From Nitrososphaerales archaeon TH5895 (lineage in GTDB: Archaea; Thermoproteota; Nitrososphaeria; Nitrososphaerales; Nitrososphaeraceae): a stretch of 10,458 bases of DNA. Each line of letters starts with the position of its first letter. The first letter of the stretch is position 1. The notes below the pieces were generated by a model that was given only the letters and a program-made list of their open reading frames with translations, made no database searches and had not been told where the DNA came from. Positions 6,335 through 10,458 of this stretch are shown here, in pieces. Where the stretch lies: the NCBI GenBank assembly GCA_014523695.1, contig JAATVS010000711.1, positions 1 to 10,458 on the forward strand, given 5' to 3'. Both the position numbers and the translations under genes were made by a program.

Positions 6335-6703
6335 TCACTTACTTCCGCTTCTTTCTTTAGCTATAATTATGGACGTTATCACGATATACGTAATCTGAAA
6401 TACGTCTATTGCGATACCAGTCTCGTTAATGGGCAGTGCTCTTCCAGCTGTAATTGGATCTGGGAATCTTGTGATTGCCCACAATATTATAAGTACCAGA
6501 GTTCCTGCAATTCCAATATAGTACCATGTTCTGCCCCATCTTGCAACCATAGGTACAGCCCAGAAAATTTGTGCAATCCCTGCAACAATGAAAAAGGTTC
6601 CACTTAGCACGTTGGATCCCACAATAATTAATGCTAAATGATGATGTAATATTCCAGCTATTGCGGTACTCGCAGCTGCTGCATAGTATAATAAATTAGC
6701 CAA
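6335..6703 (-). CDS. Four-helix membrane protein of unknown function
   Basis: A 122-residue hydrophobic protein with four likely membrane helices at about residues 4-28, 33-54, 60-78 and 95-115. Helix 1 carries three consecutive histidines (residues 20-22), and conserved-looking loops hold PMVARWGRTWY and ITRFPDPITAGR. I recall similar short membrane proteins (N-terminus MANLLYYAAAAS) in ammonia-oxidising archaea, without a known role. The start is TTG at 6703: no ATG precedes the first helix, an in-frame TAG lies five codons upstream, and a TATA-like box (TTAATAAG on the minus strand of 6729-6736) is about 29 bp away. The frame ends in two consecutive TGA codons. The histidines could coordinate metal or haem, but this is conjecture. 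Confidence 0.75.
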   Translation of the reverse strand: MANLLYYAAAASTAIAGILHHHLALIIVGSNVLSGTFFIVAGIAQIFWAVPMVARWGRTWYYIGIAGTLVLIILWAITRFPDPITAGRALPINETGIAIDVFQITYIVITSIIIAKERSGSK

Positions 6704-7196
6704 AAGGCGATTACCCTATATCCATCGATCTTATTAAGGCATACTAAGGACTAACCTGCTCTTTTCATCTTTGAATCATATTGAGTACATGCTATTTCCT
6801 TGTGCCCATTGCCATAGTTCATACAGTAGAATTACATATATCGATAATCATAAACTGCTGAATTTGATGAATTGGAAGAGATTGATTCGAGGAGATCTTG
6901 ATAGCCCTGATTCTCTAAAGGTACTATTGGCAGAATTACTGCTTTAATAATTTAAGACCCAATTTTCTTAGAAGTTGATTCTTCTTTACATCATAACCAA
7001 CAAAAATGTGTATAAAGAAATAACCAAACCAACAAGAAGAGATAAAACAATTATGATCATAAATACGGTTCCAAAGACCAGTGGGACTCATTTTGGTAAA
7101 CTAATGAAATAACAAGGGACAATCTAGAATATAATGCCTATCTAATCGTTAGTGATGGGATCTGTATTCGTCTTTTGTGATATCAGAGTAAGTATA
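6704..7196. other. Intergenic stretch with a possible frame-broken small membrane protein
   Basis: About 490 bp between two minus-strand genes. The only notable content is a 51-codon minus-strand frame at 6936-7091 (start MSPTGLWN, end KKNQLLRKLGLKLLKQ). A neighbouring frame over its middle encodes a much more convincing membrane helix (VFMIIIVLSLLVGLVISLYT). An AT-rich box (ATTATATT, minus strand of 7128-7135) lies about 40 bp before the ATG. Either frame alone is weak evidence for a gene. The rest shows no tRNA or other RNA signature. Confidence 0.35.
6729..6736 (-). promoter_or_regulatory. TATA-like box of the membrane protein gene
   Basis: The minus strand reads TTAATAAG, centred about 29 bp before the TTG start at 6703. 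It supports that start codon choice. Confidence 0.45.
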
Positions 7197-7712
7197 TTAA
7201 CATTTAATTTCGCTATGTGTTTTGCTCATTGCATTTATTCTTCCACTATATTTTTTCTTGTACGCCACTTTGCATGGGTTACAGCAAAAAAAGCGTTCGA
7301 AATTAGCAAATTTCAACAGATATATCTTGCCAGCAAGAGGAGTCTTACAGTAATCACATTTAATATTAAGAGCCATTCGTTTATCTATTTCAATATCGAA
7401 ATCCTTTCTATGTTGCTTTTTCCTGCTGCTTAATTGCTGGTGTTGCTGTTCGTATTCAGTTCTGATATTAGTTATGTACGTACTTCTGTCGTTTTTACTT
7501 TTACCCCCATGAGCATAATCTACCATTTTGCTTAGATCAAGAATAGGAGAAATTGACTTTATAACTCCTAGATTGACGAGTCTATTGAATCTATTCTTAA
7601 CTGTGGGCGTACTTATTCCCGTCTCATAAGAGATTTGACGCAATGACTTGCGTCCATCCTTCAGTAAAGCGTTCAAGACAGCAATATCTGTATCACGTAG
7701 CTTAATTGGCAT
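7197..7712 (-). CDS. Copper-responsive regulator: Lrp/AsnC-type helix-turn-helix with TRASH metal finger
   Basis: A 171-residue protein. Residues 3-60 form an Lrp/AsnC-type winged helix: LRDTDIAVLNALLKDGRKS, then LRQISYETGISTPTVKNRFN as recognition region, then LVNLGVIKSISPILD. A polar linker rich in Gln, Lys and His (about residues 64-112) leads to a TRASH finger: Cys119-x2-Cys122, 20 residues, then Cys143-x3-Cys147 in FFCCNPC. TRASH domains bind soft metals. Archaeal regulators of this architecture (CopT/CopR in Sulfolobus, and haloarchaeal relatives) control a copper ATPase and a copper chaperone. Here the gene is divergent from a copper-storage protein gene and a copper ATPase gene, so copper sensing is the natural reading. 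The ATG at 7712 is chosen over the TTG at 7715 because a TATA-like box lies about 26 bp upstream. The full Lrp ligand-binding domain (RAM) is absent. Confidence 0.88.
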   Translation of the reverse strand: MPIKLRDTDIAVLNALLKDGRKSLRQISYETGISTPTVKNRFNRLVNLGVIKSISPILDLSKMVDYAHGGKSKNDRSTYITNIRTEYEQQHQQLSSRKKQHRKDFDIEIDKRMALNIKCDYCKTPLAGKIYLLKFANFERFFCCNPCKVAYKKKYSGRINAMSKTHSEIKC

Positions 7713-7733
7713 CAACTAACAAATGGATTTCAA

Positions 7734-7742
7734 ATTATTAAA
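7734..7742 (-). promoter_or_regulatory. TATA-like box of the TRASH regulator gene
   Basis: The minus strand reads TTTAATAAT, centred about 26 bp before the ATG at 7712. It lies immediately beside the inverted repeat at 7744, so a protein bound there would be expected to hinder the basal factors and allow autoregulation. Confidence 0.5.
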
Positions 7743-7743
7743 A

Positions 7744-7757
7744 TTTACATTTGTAAA
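7744..7757. promoter_or_regulatory. Inverted repeat TTTACA-TT-TGTAAA, candidate operator
   Basis: A perfect 6-bp inverted repeat with a 2-bp centre, placed between the TATA box of the regulator gene and the promoter of the copper-storage gene. Position and symmetry fit a dimeric Lrp-type regulator that would act on both genes. This is inferred from position; no consensus for this protein is known to me. Confidence 0.45.
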
Positions 7758-7765
7758 CAGAAGTA

Positions 7766-7773
7766 GTTAACTA
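7766..7773 (+). promoter_or_regulatory. GTTAACTA element upstream of the copper-storage gene
   Basis: GTTAACTA is centred about 26 bp before the ATG at 7795, at the place of a TATA box, though it is a weak one. The same 8 bp recur at 8213-8220 in front of the copper ATPase gene, within a similar context (AGAAG just upstream). It may be a degenerate TATA box or a shared regulator site. Confidence 0.35.
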
Positions 7774-7794
7774 TCTCAATGATCATAATGATAT

Positions 7795-8136
7795 ATGGCA
7801 AAATTACAGAGCCAGAAGTATCGTACGTGTATTGATGCATGCAACGAGTGTTTTGAAGCGTGTGAAATATGTGCTGTAAAATGTCTGCATGAAGAGAATG
7901 TAAACCCTTTGGCAAGATGTGTGGAAATATGTATCACGTGCTACCATGCCTGCGCTGCTGCATCGGCAGTTATGTCAGCTGAAAGTGACTACTCAAAGAA
8001 AGTCTGCGGCTTATGCGCTGAAGTATGCGAAGCTTGTGCAGAAGAGTGTGAGAAACATTCTCATATGGATCATTGCAAACAATGTGCTGAGATATGTCGC
8101 AAGTGTGCAGAAGAATGTCGCAGGGTTTCAAAGTAA
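7795..8136 (+). CDS. Four-helix-bundle copper-binding protein (Csp type, cysteine-rich)
   Basis: A 113-residue cytosolic protein without signal peptide and with 20 cysteines (12, 16, 19, 23, 26, 30, 42, 46, 49, 53, 71, 74, 78, 81, 85, 94, 97, 101, 104, 108). They are spaced by 2 or 3 residues along four helices, so the thiols point into the core of a bundle. This is the pattern of the ferredoxin-like-named DUF326 family and of the copper-storage proteins Csp1/Csp3, where such a core holds many Cu(I) ions. The lack of an export signal makes it Csp3-like. It begins 82 bp from the divergent TRASH regulator gene and is followed after 95 bp by the copper ATPase gene on the same strand, which fits a storage role next to export. 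It has several His and Glu residues near 86-93, possibly a copper entry site. The copper capacity is inferred from the family. Confidence 0.92.
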   Translation: MAKLQSQKYRTCIDACNECFEACEICAVKCLHEENVNPLARCVEICITCYHACAAASAVMSAESDYSKKVCGLCAEVCEACAEECEKHSHMDHCKQCAEICRKCAEECRRVSK

Positions 8137-8155
8137 CCAATTATAATGTAACATG

Positions 8156-8175
8156 TACTGCACTGTAGTGCAGTA
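8156..8175. promoter_or_regulatory. Perfect 20-bp inverted repeat before the copper ATPase gene
   Basis: TACTGCACT and AGTGCAGTA are exact reverse complements separated by GT. The element lies 20 bp after the copper-storage gene stop and 57 bp before the ATPase start. The tiny centre and lack of a T-tract make a terminator unlikely. It could be an operator, or a hairpin that shapes the message if both genes are co-transcribed. Confidence 0.5.
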
Positions 8176-8197
8176 ATTCCTAAACAAAAATAACTGG

Positions 8198-8205
8198 TAA
8201 TATCT
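8198..8205 (+). promoter_or_regulatory. Possible TATA-like box of the copper ATPase gene
   Basis: TAATATCT is centred about 30 bp before the ATG at 8232. If real, the ATPase has its own promoter in addition to any read-through from the copper-storage gene. The 20-bp inverted repeat lies just upstream of it. Confidence 0.35.
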
Positions 8206-8231
8206 AAAGAAGGTTAACTAGAAAAAATCAT

Positions 8232-10458
8232 ATGGCCAAAGATCCAGTCTGTGGAATGATTGTAAACGAAAAGGCTGCGTTTACCGCTCAAATTGAAGGT
8301 AGGCAGTTTTACTTCTGCAGCTCTAATTGTTTGAATACTTTTGCCAATCCAGAAAAAGAATTATCAAAGCTAAAAAAGCGAATGTATATCGCAGCTTCAG
8401 GCGCTCTGGTGCTTGCTGTACTGCGTGGGGCACTATATTTAGGATTAGCTTTTGGAGCTGTGACAGTCACATGGGCACCAATTCCAAGCATTCCTTATCT
8501 TACATGGGGTCTGCTTTTATTCATAATTGTAACACCAGTACAATTCATAGGTGGATGGACATTCTACGTTGGAGCATATCAGGCTATCAAGAGAAGAACA
8601 GCTAATATGGATCTACTCATATCGGTGGGTACATTAGCTGCCTACATTTACAGCACAGTAGTTCTTTTCTTTCCTGGTGCGTTTCCAGTAAAAGAAAGAG
8701 ACGTTTATTTTGAAGTTTCTGCTGTCATCATTGCCTTTGTACTTCTTGGAAAATACATGGAAGAGGCCATCAAGAAAAGAAGCTCAGCATCAGTACGCAA
8801 GCTTTTGGACTTAAGGCCCGCAATGGCTAGAGCTGTCCGTAACGGATTGGAGAAAGAGATTCCAGTAAACGAAGTTATTGTAAATGATATTTTAATAGTA
8901 AAACCTGGAGAAAAAATACCAACAGATGCAGTAATAATTGAAGGTATATCTGCAGTAGATGAAAAGATGATTACAGGTGAGAGTATTCCAGCTGATAAGA
9001 AACCAGGAGATGAAGTGATAGGAGCTACAGTAAACAAGCAAGGTCTGTTGAAGATTAAGGCAACAAAAGTAGGTGTTGAAACAGCACTATCACAAATAGT
9101 ACATATAGTAGAACAGGCTCAAACTTCGACAGGAAAGATACAGGGACTTGTAGATTCTGTATCCGCAAAGTTCGTGCCAGCCGTCGTATCTGTTGCAATT
9201 GCAGCATTTCTAGTATGGTATCTCGTTATGGGTAACTTTGTCATGGGTTTACTGTCTTTCATAGCAGTTTTAATAATAGCATGTCCTTGTGCATTGGGAA
9301 TAGCAACACCAGCTGCATTAATGGTTGGAGTCGGTAAAGGTGCAGAAGCTGGAATACTCATTAGAGGTGCAGAGTATCTTGAACGCTCTCAGAAGATAAC
9401 AACCATAGTATTTGACAAGACAGGTACGTTAACTAAGGGAGAACCATCGGTAACTGATATAGTTGCATTTGGTAGACATTCCGAAAAGGAAGTATTGATC
9501 CTTTCAGCTTCAGTTGAATCAGGTTCAGAGCATCCTTTAGCTCAAGCCATTGTAAGAACAGGAAGAGCAGAAATAATGAAAGAAGGGCAGCAGCAAAACC
9601 AACAACAACTGAAAGAAGAAGTACAACCTGATCAACATCAACGATGGATATCAAAAGTACTGGTAAAAGAAGAAGCATTAGTTTTAGAAGCTCCACTGGA
9701 ATTTGAAGCCATATCTGGCATGGGGATAAGAGCAACTTTACCTCACGTCAGACAGCAGCAACAAATCTTACTTGGCAATAGAAAATTGATGTTCAAATTT
9801 GGGATAGATATTGAACATTATGTCGACCAGAAGATGTCAATTCTAGAATCTGAGGGGAAAACAGTTATGCTACTAGCTTCAGCGGAAGAGAAGGAAAAGG
9901 AGGTCGCAGGTCTAATTGCAGTTGCAGATACCTTAAAAGAATCTTCACCTGCTGCAATAACGGCATTAAAAGAACTTGGTATCGAGACGATTATGTTAAC
10001 AGGAGACAATGAAAAAACAGCTAATGCGGTGGCAAAGAAGGTGGGTATTAACAGAGTTATTTCAAATGTCTTACCACAAGAAAAGGCGGCTGTCATTAAG
10101 GAACTCCAGGCGAAAGAAAATAAGGTAGTTGCAATGGTTGGTGATGGAATTAATGATGCTCCTGCTTTAGCACAAGCTGACATTGGAATAGCTATTGGCA
10201 GCGGTTCAGATATAGCGAAAGAAACCGGTGGCATTATACTTATAAAAGATGACATAATGGATGTGGCAAGAGCAATCAAACTAAGTAGAGCAACTATGAA
10301 AAAGATAAAGCAGAACTTGTTCTGGGCCCTGATCTATAATTCTGGAGGCATTCCAATAGCAGCATTAGGGTTGCTAAGTCCAATATTTGCAGCTGCGGCA
10401 ATGGCTCTAAGCTCGATATCAGTCATTGCGAATTCCTCTCTTCTCAAGAGATTGAAGA
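8232..10458 (+). CDS. copA: Cu(+)-exporting P1B-type ATPase with N-terminal YHS finger (3' end outside window)
   Basis: At least 742 residues are visible, and the frame is still open at the edge. Residues 1-45 form a YHS/TRASH-like finger (CGM at 7-9, then FYFCSSNC with Cys29 and Cys33) in place of the usual HMA copper domain. The membrane part shows the Gly-Gly kink (residues 107-108, IGGW). TGES at 248-251 is the actuator loop. CPC at 351-353 is the ion-binding motif of Cu(+)/Ag(+) pumps. DKTGT at 395-399 contains the phosphorylated Asp395. His434-Pro435 and TGD (590-592) belong to nucleotide handling, and GDGINDAP (637-644) is the hinge motif. Tyr702-Asn703 and Met724...Ser727-Ser728 complete the Cu(+) site of the P1B-1 class. 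A Gln-rich insert starts at residue 453 in the nucleotide-binding domain. The visible end (SSLLKRLK) is near the normal end, so only a few residues are missing. It exports copper from the cytosol, next to its probable storage protein and regulator. Confidence 0.95.
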   Translation, partial: MAKDPVCGMIVNEKAAFTAQIEGRQFYFCSSNCLNTFANPEKELSKLKKRMYIAASGALVLAVLRGALYLGLAFGAVTVTWAPIPSIPYLTWGLLLFIIVTPVQFIGGWTFYVGAYQAIKRRTANMDLLISVGTLAAYIYSTVVLFFPGAFPVKERDVYFEVSAVIIAFVLLGKYMEEAIKKRSSASVRKLLDLRPAMARAVRNGLEKEIPVNEVIVNDILIVKPGEKIPTDAVIIEGISAVDEKMITGESIPADKKPGDEVIGATVNKQGLLKIKATKVGVETALSQIVHIVEQAQTSTGKIQGLVDSVSAKFVPAVVSVAIAAFLVWYLVMGNFVMGLLSFIAVLIIACPCALGIATPAALMVGVGKGAEAGILIRGAEYLERSQKITTIVFDKTGTLTKGEPSVTDIVAFGRHSEKEVLILSASVESGSEHPLAQAIVRTGRAEIMKEGQQQNQQQLKEEVQPDQHQRWISKVLVKEEALVLEAPLEFEAISGMGIRATLPHVRQQQQILLGNRKLMFKFGIDIEHYVDQKMSILESEGKTVMLLASAEEKEKEVAGLIAVADTLKESSPAAITALKELGIETIMLTGDNEKTANAVAKKVGINRVISNVLPQEKAAVIKELQAKENKVVAMVGDGINDAPALAQADIGIAIGSGSDIAKETGGIILIKDDIMDVARAIKLSRATMKKIKQNLFWALIYNSGGIPIAALGLLSPIFAAAAMALSSISVIANSSLLKRLK

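Noticed and set aside
6864..6910. Possible C/D box guide RNA (TGATGA at 6865 and CTGA at 6907)
   Set aside because: The inner C' and D' boxes are poor and leave no room for a second guide; no closing stem is visible.

Overview
The window looks like chromosomal DNA of an ammonia-oxidising archaeon (Thaumarchaeota/Nitrososphaeria), more likely a soil Nitrososphaerales lineage of the Nitrosocosmicus type than a bacterium. Several things point this way. The DNA is AT-rich. Most genes stand alone, with a TATA-like box about 25-30 bp before the start codon and almost no leader. Start codons often lack a ribosome binding site. The gene types fit: a tandem winged-helix regulator, a DUF1059 protein, a universal stress protein, many small exported proteins of unknown function, and an Lrp-type regulator fused to a TRASH metal finger. 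The lineage is inferred from recalled family knowledge, not from a search.

Layout. Positions 2-229 hold the last part of a cation diffusion facilitator (metal efflux) gene. From 486 to 1331 two small genes lie on the minus strand: a double winged-helix DNA-binding protein and a DUF1059 protein. At 1491-1809 there is a probable minus-strand gene split by one frameshift. From 2093 to 5278 the window encodes exported proteins: a small protein made of two nearly identical 35-residue helical repeats (resembling SmbP metal-binding proteins), two divergent paralogues of a secreted two-cysteine protein (2532-3164 and 4676-5278), and a very acidic Ser/Asp/Glu-rich secreted protein (3731-4216). Then come a universal stress protein (5668-6141) and, convergent to it, a four-helix membrane protein (6335-6703, TTG start).

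From 7197 to the right edge is a compact copper-resistance locus. A TRASH-domain Lrp/AsnC-type regulator on the minus strand is divergent from a 20-cysteine four-helix-bundle copper-storage protein (Csp type). This is followed by a Cu(+)-exporting P1B-type ATPase with an N-terminal YHS finger, which runs off the window only a few residues short of its expected end. The likely logic is that the regulator senses cytosolic Cu(I) through its cysteine finger, the Csp protein soaks copper up, and the ATPase exports it. Inverted repeats in the divergent intergenic region (7744-7757) and between csp and the ATPase gene (8156-8175) are candidate operators.

Metal handling recurs in the window: a CDF exporter at the left edge, a possible SmbP-like protein and exported Cys/His proteins in the middle, and a copper module at the right edge. 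Whether the middle genes take part in metal handling is a hypothesis. No tRNA, rRNA, CRISPR array, transposase or integrase was seen.
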